A stretch of 64,000 nt of DNA, taken from assembly GCA_024742485.1 (NCBI GenBank), contig JANSYK010000001.1, positions 1,984,001-2,048,000 of the forward strand, read 5' to 3'. The notes under the pieces were generated by a model. It had not been told where the DNA came from, did no database searches, and was given only the letters and a program-made list of their open reading frames with translations. Source of the stretch: Alphaproteobacteria bacterium (lineage in GTDB: Bacteria > Pseudomonadota > Alphaproteobacteria > Rhizobiales > Rhizobiaceae). Shown piece after piece: positions 52,528-60,775 of this stretch (the first letter of the stretch is position 1; every line of letters starts with the position of its first letter). Both the position numbers and the translations under genes were made by a program.

Positions 52528-55313
52528 CAGCGGCTCCTCCAGTTCGTTGGCATCGTCATCTCGTCGGCGACCGAATGATTGCGGCCGGCAATCCGGATCC
52601 GCAGCCATTTTTCAATCTCGAGGACAATGAACAGCCCAATCCCAATGCCGATGATCTCCAAGCCGTGGACAAAATCAACCGGACGCGTATCGAAAAACGC
52701 TTCCATGAAAGGCGCATAGGTGAAGACGAGTTGCAAGGACACCACAACAGCGACCGCGAGCAGGACAGGGTGTGTGCCCACGATGCCTTCCAGCGTCAGC
52801 GAGGGCGCACGCAAATACCGAACGCTGAACAGATAGAATACCTCCATCACCACCAGCGTGTTAACGGCATACGTGCGTGATTCCTCCAGGCTGGCTCCCT
52901 GGGCACGGGTCCACGCGAAAATACCGAAGATACCGGTGACAAAAAGCGCCGAAACGAAAATGATCCGCCACACAAGGAAAGCAGACAACATTGGTGCCCG
53001 CGCCGGCCTGGGCGGCCGTTTCATGACATCGGGCTCTGTTGGCTCAAAGGCAAGTGCGATGGCCAGTCCGACGGAGCTCACCATATTGACCCACAGAATC
53101 TGCAGCGGCGTAATTGGCAGTGTATACCCAAGGGCGATGGCAGCGATGATCGCAAAGGACTCCCCGCCATTGACCGGGAGAAGGAAGACGATGGCCTTTT
53201 TCAGATTGTCATAGACCGTCCGCCCTTCCCTGATCGCGGTCGCAATGGAAGAGAAATTGTCGTCCGTAAGCACCATTTCGGCCGATTCCTTGGCCGCTTC
53301 CGTGCCATTTCCGCCCATTGCAATGCCAATATCCGCGCGCTTGAGAGCAGGCGCGTCGTTTACGCCATCTCCGGTCATGGCCACCACATGATTGCGGCTC
53401 TGCAAAGCCTCGACAAGGCGCAGTTTGTGCGCCGGACTGGTGCGGGCAAAGACATCGATCGGGACAGCACGCTCCATCAGCGCTTCGTCGCTCAAGGCAT
53501 CAATGTCCGTACCCGTCAGAACCTCATGAAAATTGTCGAGGCCAAGTTGTTCGGCGATGGCCTTGGCCGTGCCCTTGTGATCGCCGGTGATCATCTTGAT
53601 CCGTATGCCCGCTGATTGGCATTCAGCAACGGCTCTTACCGCCTCTTGTCTTGGAGGATCGATCAGTCCAAAAAGCCCAAGCAATGTGAGGTCGTTTTCG
53701 ACATCATCGAACGAAAGATCCACGCAAAGGCCGTCGGTCTGTTTGCAGGCGACAGCCAAGACCCGTTGTCCTTGCGAAGCCATCTGCTCGATTTGTTCAT
53801 GCCAGTATGCTTCGACAATCGGTTGGTAGTCATCGTTCTTTCGCTGGCGGCTGCACATTGCAATAACCTGCTCGGGAGCCCCTTTCACGAAGATGAGACC
53901 CTCTCCCTGCTGATCGTGATGCAGGGTCGCCATGAATCGATGCGCCGCATCAAAGGGAATGAAATCGACGCGCGGAAATGCGCTGATCTCGACCGCCGAA
54001 TCACATCCAGCCTTCTGACCGGCCGCCAGCAAAGCCCCTTCCATCGGGTCCCCCTCGACGGTCCATTTGCCATCGATCTGGCGCAATTCCGAATCGTTGC
54101 ACAGAACCGCAGGTCGAATGACCTCGGAAAGGTCCATGATGTCATTCTGTCTGATTTCATGCCCGTTCAGGCTTATGTCTCCGCTGGGTTCGTAGCCGAC
54201 ACCCGAGACCTGGAATACCTGCGAAGCGGTCGCGATGGTTCGCACCGTCATCTCGTTTCGCGTCAGCGTGCCGGTCTTGTCTGAACAGATGATTGACACC
54301 GATCCAAGCGTTTCGACCGCCGGCAATCGACGGATAATCGCATTTCTCGAAACCATCCTTTGAACGCCGATCGCCAAGGTAACCGTCAGGATGGCCGGCA
54401 AACCTTCGGGAATGGCAGCAACGGCGAGGCCAACAACCACCATGAACATCTCGGCCGGCTCAAAGCCGCGCAACACAACTCCGAAACCAAAAACAAGGCC
54501 GGCGAGCAGAACAATCGTGAGGGTCAACCAGCGAGCAAAGACGTTCATCTGTCGCAGCAGCGGGGTCGACAGATGCTGCACCTCCTTCAGCATGCCGCTG
54601 ATGCGGCCAACCTCTGTACTGACCCCGGTTGCCACAACCACGCCGGAACCCTGTCCCGCAGCAACCAGCGTGCCGGCATAGGCCATTGAGGTCCGGTCCC
54701 CGAGCGGCGCGCTGGGTTCGACGGCATCGGTCGACTTATCGACCGGGACCGACTCGCCTGTCAGGGCAGCTTCCTGAATTGTCAGCCCCTTGACCCTGAC
54801 CAGGCGCATGTCCGCGGGAACCCGGTCGCCCGGTTCAAGAACGGCGATATCGCCCGGCACGAGTTCTTCTGCCGGGACCGTAACCCTGAGCCCCTGACGA
54901 AGAACCGTCGCGCGCGGTGACAACATCTGTCGAATGGCCTGCAGGGCCCGTTCAGCTTTGCCTTCCTGCAGAAAACCGATGGTTGCGTTGACCAAAGCAA
55001 CCGCAAGAATGACATAGCAGTCCACCCAATGGCCAAGCGCCGCCGTTAAGAGTGCGGCACCCAAAAGGACATAGATCAGGAGATTGTTGAAATGGGACAG
55101 GAATCGTATGACAGGACCGCGCGCCTTCGGTGCCGGTAATCGATTGGCACCATGCTGTGCCAACCGTTTCGTGGCTTCCTGCTGGCTGAGCCCGGATGAG
55201 GTCCCGGCAACGATGTCCAGTACGGATTCACTCGCCAGTGAATGCCAGTGCCTGTTCTCGGCTGGCTGAGAGACCTGCCGCACCGGGGCGCCCGGTCGCA
55301 CATAAGCTGTCAT
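52527..55313 (-). CDS. P-type cation-transporting ATPase (type IIA-like)
   Basis: 928 residues. Phosphorylation site ICSDKTGTLTRNEM, actuator motif LTGESVPV, nucleotide/hinge motif MTGDGVNDAPALKRADIGIAMG, and the transport-site motif AIPEGLPAILTVTLAIGVQRM typical of calcium- and sodium-type pumps. About ten membrane helices are expected; the N-terminal cation_ATPase_N domain is present (HSLASESVLDIVAGTSSGLSQQEATKRLAQHGANRLP). The ion is uncertain (calcium, sodium or manganese). Its stop overlaps the antiporter start. Confidence 0.9.
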   Translation of the reverse strand: MTAYVRPGAPVRQVSQPAENRHWHSLASESVLDIVAGTSSGLSQQEATKRLAQHGANRLPAPKARGPVIRFLSHFNNLLIYVLLGAALLTAALGHWVDCYVILAVALVNATIGFLQEGKAERALQAIRQMLSPRATVLRQGLRVTVPAEELVPGDIAVLEPGDRVPADMRLVRVKGLTIQEAALTGESVPVDKSTDAVEPSAPLGDRTSMAYAGTLVAAGQGSGVVVATGVSTEVGRISGMLKEVQHLSTPLLRQMNVFARWLTLTIVLLAGLVFGFGVVLRGFEPAEMFMVVVGLAVAAIPEGLPAILTVTLAIGVQRMVSRNAIIRRLPAVETLGSVSIICSDKTGTLTRNEMTVRTIATASQVFQVSGVGYEPSGDISLNGHEIRQNDIMDLSEVIRPAVLCNDSELRQIDGKWTVEGDPMEGALLAAGQKAGCDSAVEISAFPRVDFIPFDAAHRFMATLHHDQQGEGLIFVKGAPEQVIAMCSRQRKNDDYQPIVEAYWHEQIEQMASQGQRVLAVACKQTDGLCVDLSFDDVENDLTLLGLFGLIDPPRQEAVRAVAECQSAGIRIKMITGDHKGTAKAIAEQLGLDNFHEVLTGTDIDALSDEALMERAVPIDVFARTSPAHKLRLVEALQSRNHVVAMTGDGVNDAPALKRADIGIAMGGNGTEAAKESAEMVLTDDNFSSIATAIREGRTVYDNLKKAIVFLLPVNGGESFAIIAAIALGYTLPITPLQILWVNMVSSVGLAIALAFEPTEPDVMKRPPRPARAPMLSAFLVWRIIFVSALFVTGIFGIFAWTRAQGASLEESRTYAVNTLVVMEVFYLFSVRYLRAPSLTLEGIVGTHPVLLAVAVVVSLQLVFTYAPFMEAFFDTRPVDFVHGLEIIGIGIGLFIVLEIEKWLRIRIAGRNHSVADEMTMPTNWRSR

Positions 55314-55384
55314 TTGTCCGCACCCTCATGAGCTTGCGAATGAAAGTCCGGCTGTTCGCCGGTTCTCTATAAATGTCAGCTTCG

Positions 55385-55579
55385 TTATTCGTTTTGCTCT
55401 GGCGGCCGTGTGGCATGTGCCTCGACAAAAGCCTCAAGATCCTTGGCAGCCACTCGGAATTCACGGCCAAAACGGACTGCCCGCAAATCCCCGTCGTGAA
55501 TCCTGTTGCGAACCGTTGCTTCACTGATCTTGAAAAGCTCCGCAATCTCATGCGTTGTAAAATACGGTCTGCTCAGCAT
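55385..55579 (-). CDS. Small helix-turn-helix (excisionase/AlpA-like) DNA-binding protein
   Basis: 64 residues, complete as MLSRPYFTTHEIAELFKISEATVRNRIHDGDLRAVRFGREFRVAAKDLEAFVEAHA, the HTH_17 fold found in phage excisionases and small chromosomal regulators. No integrase or att-like repeat is nearby, so it is more likely a regulator of the ATPase-antiporter operon that begins 71 bases downstream. The FNR-type box at 55642 lies upstream. Confidence 0.75.
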   Translation of the reverse strand: MLSRPYFTTHEIAELFKISEATVRNRIHDGDLRAVRFGREFRVAAKDLEAFVEAHATRPPEQNE

Positions 55580-55641
55580 CGCTCAGTGCCTTTAAGTGCA
55601 AACTGACGTCAATAGACATAGTTTACTGTCGTTGAGCCACT

Positions 55642-55655
55642 TTGACCTAAATCAA
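55642..55655. promoter_or_regulatory. FNR/FixK-type box, divergent promoter
   Basis: TTGACCTAAATCAA is an exact TTGA-N6-TCAA element. It is centred about 181 bases before the universal-stress gene at 55830 and about 70 before the helix-turn-helix gene start on the other strand. Such sites are bound by FNR, Anr, Dnr or FixK proteins under low oxygen or with nitric oxide. The regulator itself is not in this window. Confidence 0.65.
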
Positions 55656-55829
55656 AACGGGTTGGCAATAATAAGCGCAAACAGGTTCGGTTATCAAATT
55701 CCTGGGGCGGACGGTGCGCATGGCCGAGTTTTCGACAGGCCTTGAACGCGCCGCAATTCAGCGCAAGGACTGGCTCAATTTAAGCATTCCTGCGGGAAAT
55801 CACATGGCGATCTGGGCGGAGTTGCGTGC

Positions 55830-56675
55830 GTGAAAAACATTCTTTTGGCAACCGATCTCTCGGCTCGTGCTGACCGGGCACTGGAACGAGCTGTAAGTCT
55901 CGCGCATGCACATGGCGCGCAATTGACCATTGTTCATGCCATCGATGGTGACCTGCCGGCCTCCCTTGCAGACAGCCAGGCGGCCGCGGCGCGAGAGTCT
56001 ATTGCACGGCACGTCGATGAACTGTCGGCAAACGAACGATCCGGCATCGTGATCACGATCGTCTTTGGTCGTCCGCATGTCGAGATTCTTGCCATGTCAG
56101 ACAAATTGGATGCCGATCTGATTGTGGTGGGCGCCCACAGGAGGGATGTGTTTATGGACCTGTTTCGCGGCACGACAGCCGAACGGGTTATTCGCGCCGC
56201 CCGCATCCCGGTGCTGCTGGTCAAGGACCGCAAGAGCAAACCCTATCAGCGCGTGATCGTTGGAGTAGACTTTTCCGTCTACTCCAAACAGGCCATTATT
56301 TTTGCCAATGACCTCGTACCCCAGGGCGTGTTTCATCTCGTACACGCCTATGACGTGCCCTTCAGTGGTTTTTTTTATGGTCAAAAGTCTCAAAGCGAGA
56401 TTCGCAAACGCGATCAGGTCGGCTTCGAAAACAAGATCGAAAGGGAGATGGAGGCATTTCTGATTGACCTGCAAGCAAAGCCGCCGAAGTTCGTCAATGT
56501 CCTGGAGGAAGGGCATGCCCAGCATGTCATCCTCCGGCAGATTGAACGATTGAAACCTGATTTGCTCGTTATCGGAACGCATGGATTGACCGGCATAGCT
56601 CATGCGTTCCTGGGAAGTGTCGCGGAAGACATGCTGAAGGAAGCTCCATGTGACGTCTTGGCCGTCAAGGCGTGA
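55830..56675 (+). CDS. Universal stress protein, two Usp domains
   Basis: 281 residues from GTG 55830 with GGAG upstream. Two tandem UspA domains: residues 1-145 (MKNILLATDLSARADRALERAVSLAHAHGAQLTIVHAI; ATP-loop region VVGAHRRDVFMDLFRGTTAERVIRAA) and 150-281 (RVIVGVDFSVYSKQAI; VIGTHGLTGIAHAFLGSVAEDMLKEAPCDVLAV). The second domain has the full GxHG-x9-GS nucleotide motif; the first is altered. The FNR-type box upstream suggests induction when oxygen is low. Confidence 0.88.
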   Translation: MKNILLATDLSARADRALERAVSLAHAHGAQLTIVHAIDGDLPASLADSQAAAARESIARHVDELSANERSGIVITIVFGRPHVEILAMSDKLDADLIVVGAHRRDVFMDLFRGTTAERVIRAARIPVLLVKDRKSKPYQRVIVGVDFSVYSKQAIIFANDLVPQGVFHLVHAYDVPFSGFFYGQKSQSEIRKRDQVGFENKIEREMEAFLIDLQAKPPKFVNVLEEGHAQHVILRQIERLKPDLLVIGTHGLTGIAHAFLGSVAEDMLKEAPCDVLAVKA

Positions 56676-56701
56676 GCACCAAGCGCCCGATCCGCAATAG
56701 C

Positions 56702-57022
56702 CGGATAAGCCCATAGCTGTTCTTGCCACACATAGCTTTCCAGGCCGCCGCCCAGGGAACCGGCCGCTCCATTCTCCGGTATCGGCAATGGGGCCTGACA
56801 TTGTGATTCTGCGATCAGACCCACATGCGGATGATCCAGAATGATCAGATCATGCGATTTGGCCAAATCGCCGATCGGCGCATCCGCGAACGCCTGCAGG
56901 CTGCGCCTCGTCCGGTTGATCGTCACTCCCGTTTGCGCGGCATGGAGATCCGACGCGGCCTCCAGGCATCGGTATCCTCTCGGATGATCCCAGGTCATCC
57001 CGGACAATTTAGGCTTCGCCAT
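56702..57022 (-). pseudogene. Truncated duplicate of the 49516-50649 solute-binding-like gene
   Basis: The frame from ATG 57022 (MAKPKLSGMTWDHPRGYRCLEAASDLHAAQTG) matches the first 107 residues of the intact gene at all but 14 positions, counted by eye, then similarity stops abruptly after LWAYP at about 56702, 27 bases past the universal-stress stop. The DNA match also includes the ribosome-binding region. Downstream codons to 56600 are unrelated read-through. It is therefore a 5' fragment without the rest of the gene, and it lacks the LacI-type operator in its upstream region. Confidence 0.8.
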
Positions 57023-57342
57023 AACCAGGCTCCAAGAACAATTCCATTACGCCTATTGCATGTTCAAACGGCCACTGAACCCGCCGAAACACAATGAGAA
57101 CACATGCTCTGCACGCTGTCCGGATGGCGCCGGGCGCGTTACACTGCATCCAAGGCCCCCGCTAGGCCTTATGTCATGGCGTGCGCTTGCTTCCCGTCAT
57201 ACGGATCATGCTGACCAGGGGTAATTGGCATGATATGTATCGACCCCGGCTCTCGATTGGCCAGGGTGGAGATCACTTCTTCTGGGAGGCGCGGCACATT
57301 ATGGGCTTTGATCAAATTCATTGAAGCTGGAAGGAAAAACCA
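57023..57342. other. Intergenic region upstream of a putative glycosyltransferase gene
   Basis: 320 bases without a supportable gene. The first few tens of bases still resemble the leader of the duplicated solute-binding-like gene. A small hairpin AAGGCC/GGCCTT (57152-57170) is visible. The right end holds the ribosome-binding site GGAAGGAAAAA of the next gene. Confidence 0.4.
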
Positions 57343-58113
57343 ATGGCTGGTTCCCAAAGCCTTGCGGGATTGCCGACAGTAACCATCGCAACTTCGGTTT
57401 GGGAACGCGATTGGAAAGTCATCCTGGGTGCGAATGACTACCTGAAGACAAAACAGATCCAAAACCACGGATTTCGATTCGCTGAACGACTGCTTGTGAT
57501 CAACAACGTTTCCAATCCGGCCGATGTCTTGCACGCAGCACAAACTGGAATTGAAGATGGTGTCCTGAGCAGAACAATTGTCGCCGATGATGTCGCTGGA
57601 GAGGTATTGCGGTGCTTTGCCCTGACACGATCCGATTTCAATCAAGACGGCAGACCAAATGACTGGCTCTATTACAACGCACTCGCCCCACTGACCGCGA
57701 TATACACGGCGCAGTCTGACTATATATTGTACATGACGGGCGACTGCCGCCTCGCCCAACCGGTCAGTTGGATACCGCAGGCACTTCGGAAAATGGAGGC
57801 AACAAGTGCCTACAAGGTGGCGAATCTTACCTGGAACGGAAAATTCACGGAGGCTCTGCATGAGGCCGATTCACAGGATGAAGATTTCTATATCGCCAGC
57901 CACGGCTTCTCGGATCAGATGTTTCTGGCAAAGGTCGCGGATCTCAGACAGCCCATTTACGGAGAAATTCGCCCGGATGCCGCCCATTTTCCGCATGGGG
58001 ACACATTTAAAAAACGTTGTTTCAGCTACATGAAGAACCATGGCTGGATCAGGCTGACCTACAAACATGGCGCCTACACCCATCGCAATATCGAAACCGG
58101 GCAGGAGCATTGA
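57343..58113 (+). CDS. Hypothetical protein, glycosyltransferase-like
   Basis: 256 residues with a strong GGAAGG ribosome-binding site. I do not recognise it firmly. The pattern LPTVTIATSVWERDWKVIL, LLVINNVSNP and YILYMTGDCRLAQPVSWIPQAL resembles a GT-A glycosyltransferase fold, with an early beta-alpha nucleotide site and an acidic residue in a D-x-R/DxD-like position. There is no signal peptide or membrane helix. The C-terminal part is rich in aromatic and basic residues. It stands alone between the pseudogene and the cold-shock gene. Confidence 0.5.
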   Translation: MAGSQSLAGLPTVTIATSVWERDWKVILGANDYLKTKQIQNHGFRFAERLLVINNVSNPADVLHAAQTGIEDGVLSRTIVADDVAGEVLRCFALTRSDFNQDGRPNDWLYYNALAPLTAIYTAQSDYILYMTGDCRLAQPVSWIPQALRKMEATSAYKVANLTWNGKFTEALHEADSQDEDFYIASHGFSDQMFLAKVADLRQPIYGEIRPDAAHFPHGDTFKKRCFSYMKNHGWIRLTYKHGAYTHRNIETGQEH

Positions 58114-58426
58114 TCCCGGTCAATTGCACAAGGATGCCGTGTGCTACAATTCCCGAAAATACAGGCGCAAGCATACCGTTGGATAGCGGCCACCGCATTA
58201 AGGCAGCAAGAGAACCGGAAGGAGGCAGGAAATCTGTTGATTTAATTTAGCTATTGCATTTTACGGAAACATCCCCACATAATCCCCGTACGTTACCTTG
58301 TCTGGCACTGCCAACTATGCGGCACACTGATTAATCAGGATTTTCCCACACAATGTGAACGGCTTAAAGACCCAGCACGATGTGCTTTCGTGCAGGGACA
58401 AACATCTCTCTTATGGAAAATGAACA
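58114..58426. promoter_or_regulatory. Promoter and long 5' leader region of the cold-shock gene
   Basis: 313 bases, more AT-rich than the surroundings, with no gene. TTGATTTAATTTAGCTATTG (near 58238) is promoter-like. The stretch from about 58260 to the ATG would form a leader of up to 165 bases, typical of cold-shock genes whose leader changes fold with temperature. TTTCCCACACAATGTG near 58343 may contribute to the fold. Confidence 0.4.
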
Positions 58427-58639
58427 ATGATTACAGGCACGGTGAAATTTTTTAATACGGACAAGGGTTATGGGTTTATTGAACCGGAAGATGGTTCGAA
58501 AGACGCATTTGTCCATATATCGGCTGTCGAGCGCTCCGGATTGAGCACCCTGAGCGAAGGTCAGAAGGTCAGCTACGAACTCGTCAGCGATGAGCGCAGC
58601 GGCAAGATGTCTGCCGATAACCTGAAAGTTGTGGGCTAA
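58427..58639 (+). CDS. cspA: Cold-shock domain protein (CspA family)
   Basis: 70 residues, a single cold-shock domain: [23 protein letters not shown] with RNA-binding motif KGYGFI (RNP1) and DAFVHI (RNP2), ending DNLKVVG. It binds single-stranded RNA and DNA and acts as an RNA chaperone. It is monocistronic, with a long leader and a strong terminator downstream. Confidence 0.95.
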   Translation: MITGTVKFFNTDKGYGFIEPEDGSKDAFVHISAVERSGLSTLSEGQKVSYELVSDERSGKMSADNLKVVG

Positions 58640-58754
58640 TTGCACAATCGGCGCTAGCGGATTTTCCGAGCCGCCGACATCAGCATCGCACAATGAGACC
58701 GACCACGGATGTACTGGCGATTCTCTTGTGAGATGCGATGGCAGAACGCCCAAA

Positions 58755-58812
58755 GAGGCATGAGATAATGCCTCGAAGCCCCGCGCCTGAACACGGCTGC
58801 GGGGCTTTTTTT
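58755..58812 (+). terminator. Tandem hairpins ending in an intrinsic terminator after the cold-shock gene
   Basis: A first hairpin pairs GAGGCAT (58755-58761) with ATGCCTC (58768-58774). The second pairs AGCCCCGC (58777-58784) with GCGGGGCT (58799-58806) and is followed by seven T residues, a classical rho-independent terminator. It lies about 115-170 bases past the cspA stop, so the transcript carries a long structured 3' end. Confidence 0.85.
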
Positions 58813-58823
58813 GGTGCAATTCG

Positions 58824-58912
58824 GGTTTTGACGGCATCGGCAAGACCTGAATGCCTCAACAAAATCAAAGGCCGGCACCGTTGCCCCGTATCTGACAAAA
58901 CGTGAAACGGTC
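58824..58912. repeat. Dispersed two-hairpin repeat, copy C
   Basis: About 89 bases from GGTTTTGACGGCATCGGCAA through GGCCGGCACCGTTGCCC to AACGTGAAACGGTC, nearly matching copy A (16231) base for base in several blocks. It sits between the cspA terminator and the convergent universal-stress gene. Confidence 0.72.
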
Positions 58913-58941
58913 TGGTTGGCCTGCCCGGCCCGCGATGCGCA

Positions 58942-59925
58942 TCAATCGTCCAGCGTGACGGTTGAAACAAATCCTTCCGGTTTGACGGCAAGCACTGAGC
59001 AACTGACGCGATCCAGTATTTCTTCGGCGGTGTTGCCGATGACAAGACCTGCAACACCGGTTCGCGCCACCGTTCCCATGACCAACAGATCGGATCGCAT
59101 ATCTGAAATGAGTCTGGGGATTTCCTCACCTGCCAGGCCCTGCCGCAAATGGGTGCGCAGGCGAACACGCTGCGCGACATCATTTCCCGCCCATTTGGCA
59201 GCGCGCCGCATCAGCCGCTTGAGCCAATTGGCATGCTCACGTTTGACCGTGTCCATATAGGCATTGATTTCCTTCTTGGCGATATAGGCCCTGCCATGGC
59301 TGTTCATCGACAGGAATGGCGGATGCCAGACATGGCCGACATGCAGAACGGCGTTGCTCAGGGCAGACAGCGAGAAGCTCAGTTCGAGAATCTGCCTGTT
59401 GAGCGTATCGGAGATCTCCAGATCCTTGGCCGAGCTTCTCCCATAGTTCATGTTCTGTGCATCGACCGCTGCCAGGATGTTGTCGAAGTCACGATAGTCC
59501 TCACCCTTTGACAGCCAGACCGGACATGGACAGTGGCGCAGCAGCCGCATATCCAGCCGTCCGAGAAGCCTGTCGATGAACCCGCTGGAACCGATCGGCT
59601 TGATGACCAGATCATATCCATGACGCAGAACGTCACGGATGATTTCGATATGAGGGCGCCCGACCAGAACAGTCGTCTCGGGGGTATTTTCTCGAACGGC
59701 TGCGCGGGCAAACGCCGCAAGAGTTTCTTCGGCCTCTTTCAGCCAGTTGGCACGCAACATGGTCGATGTGCCGGAAGCCACGGTCACGGGGGGTGGGGTA
59801 AGAACCTGTACCACATCGACCGTTCCGCCGGTGGTGTCCGCCAGACCCATGGCAAGCCTGAGTGTCTCTGCGGAGACCTTCGATTCCTCGTCATACACAT
59901 AGAGTATTTTCCTGAAACGCTGCAT
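58942..59925 (-). CDS. Universal stress protein, two Usp domains
   Basis: About 327 residues from ATG 59925 (MQRFRKILYVYDEESKVSAE) with GGAG five bases upstream; an ATG at 59949 is less likely. Residues 1-145 form a Usp domain related to UspE (TVLVGRPHIEIIRDVLRHGYDLVIKPIG...LLRHCPCPVWLSKG); the second domain ends LLVMGTVARTGVAGLVIGNTAEEILDRVSCSVLAVKPEG with a complete nucleotide motif. It is divergent in origin from the 55830 copy. An FNR/FixK-type box lies upstream. Confidence 0.87.
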   Translation of the reverse strand: MQRFRKILYVYDEESKVSAETLRLAMGLADTTGGTVDVVQVLTPPPVTVASGTSTMLRANWLKEAEETLAAFARAAVRENTPETTVLVGRPHIEIIRDVLRHGYDLVIKPIGSSGFIDRLLGRLDMRLLRHCPCPVWLSKGEDYRDFDNILAAVDAQNMNYGRSSAKDLEISDTLNRQILELSFSLSALSNAVLHVGHVWHPPFLSMNSHGRAYIAKKEINAYMDTVKREHANWLKRLMRRAAKWAGNDVAQRVRLRTHLRQGLAGEEIPRLISDMRSDLLVMGTVARTGVAGLVIGNTAEEILDRVSCSVLAVKPEGFVSTVTLDD

Positions 59926-59991
59926 TGCTGTCTCCGTGAAAATCCGCACCGATCCTTTTCACGGATTGTAATTCCAGGTGGTTCTGGTGAA

Positions 59992-60005
59992 TTGATCCGT
60001 ATCAA
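59992..60005. promoter_or_regulatory. FNR/FixK-type box upstream of the second universal-stress gene
   Basis: TTGATCCGTATCAA matches the TTGAT-N4-ATCAA consensus exactly. It is centred 73 bases before the start codon at 59925, compatible with an activator site at about -40 and a leader of some 30 bases. Together with 55642 it suggests that both Usp proteins are made under low oxygen. Confidence 0.75.
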
Positions 60006-60041
60006 CAACCATCCAAGCAGAATTGTACGGGGAACAGGGTC

Positions 60042-60512
60042 TTACTGATCCGTGGGTGTGATATCGAAATGCAGAACGTCTTCGCGGATACCCAGTTTCG
60101 TGTAGAGCGCAATGGCCGGTTCATCGCCGAGATCCGCCTGGACATAAATCACATAGGCACCACGCCGGGATGCGGTCTGCTTCAGATGTTCGATGAGACC
60201 GGTGGCAATGCCGCGTCGACGATGCTCTTCATCGACCGCGAGATCGTAGATGTAAATCTCGCTGCGCTCCCGCTCGAATTTCCTCAGCTCATAGGCTGCC
60301 AATCCGCCGACAACGGACTCGCCTATCAGGGCCGCAACAGCAATGAACGAATCTCCGCCAAGCAGTCCTTCGAGATAGGCATCTGCAGGCTGCTCTTCGA
60401 CGTAGGTATTCACCTCTTCGAACGCGCGGCCAAACATGGCAAGCATCTGCCGAAAGGTGCTGATGTCACATGCGGTGAGCTGCCGGATGGTCGGTGGAGT
60501 CTCCTTGGCCAT
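60042..60512 (-). CDS. AAC(3)-I family aminoglycoside N-acetyltransferase-like GNAT protein
   Basis: About 156 residues from ATG 60512 ([24 protein letters not shown]), the size of AAC(3)-I enzymes. The stretches [54 protein letters not shown] and [34 protein letters not shown] follow AAC(3)-Ia closely, including the acetyl-CoA loop RRRGIA. These enzymes acetylate the 3-amino group of gentamicin-type drugs. It is chromosomal and not near an integron signature, so it may be an ancestral or housekeeping version. Confidence 0.82.
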   Translation of the reverse strand: MAKETPPTIRQLTACDISTFRQMLAMFGRAFEEVNTYVEEQPADAYLEGLLGGDSFIAVAALIGESVVGGLAAYELRKFERERSEIYIYDLAVDEEHRRRGIATGLIEHLKQTASRRGAYVIYVQADLGDEPAIALYTKLGIREDVLHFDITPTDQ

Positions 60513-60775
60513 GCGCCAATCTGATGGGTCCGGCCTTGGTTCGTCAAGCCGGTATGAACGACCACACCGGTGGAACGCTGTGCTTCCGGATCGACGACGG
60601 GAGCTGATCGATGACCGACCAGGAGACGACTTAAAGCAACAGACGAGAAACATGAATCAATTGTTGAACAGCGTGAATCATCGCATCAACCAACCAGCAC
60701 AAACACTTGAATTGAATCACTGAATCAACGCCGCTGAAATCGGTCAATTGACGGCCGCTCGGCTCTGCCGATCTG

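Noticed and set aside
55385-55579. Excisionase as evidence of a prophage or integrative element
   Set aside because: No integrase, att-like direct repeats or phage genes are nearby; small AlpA-like HTH proteins also serve as ordinary regulators.
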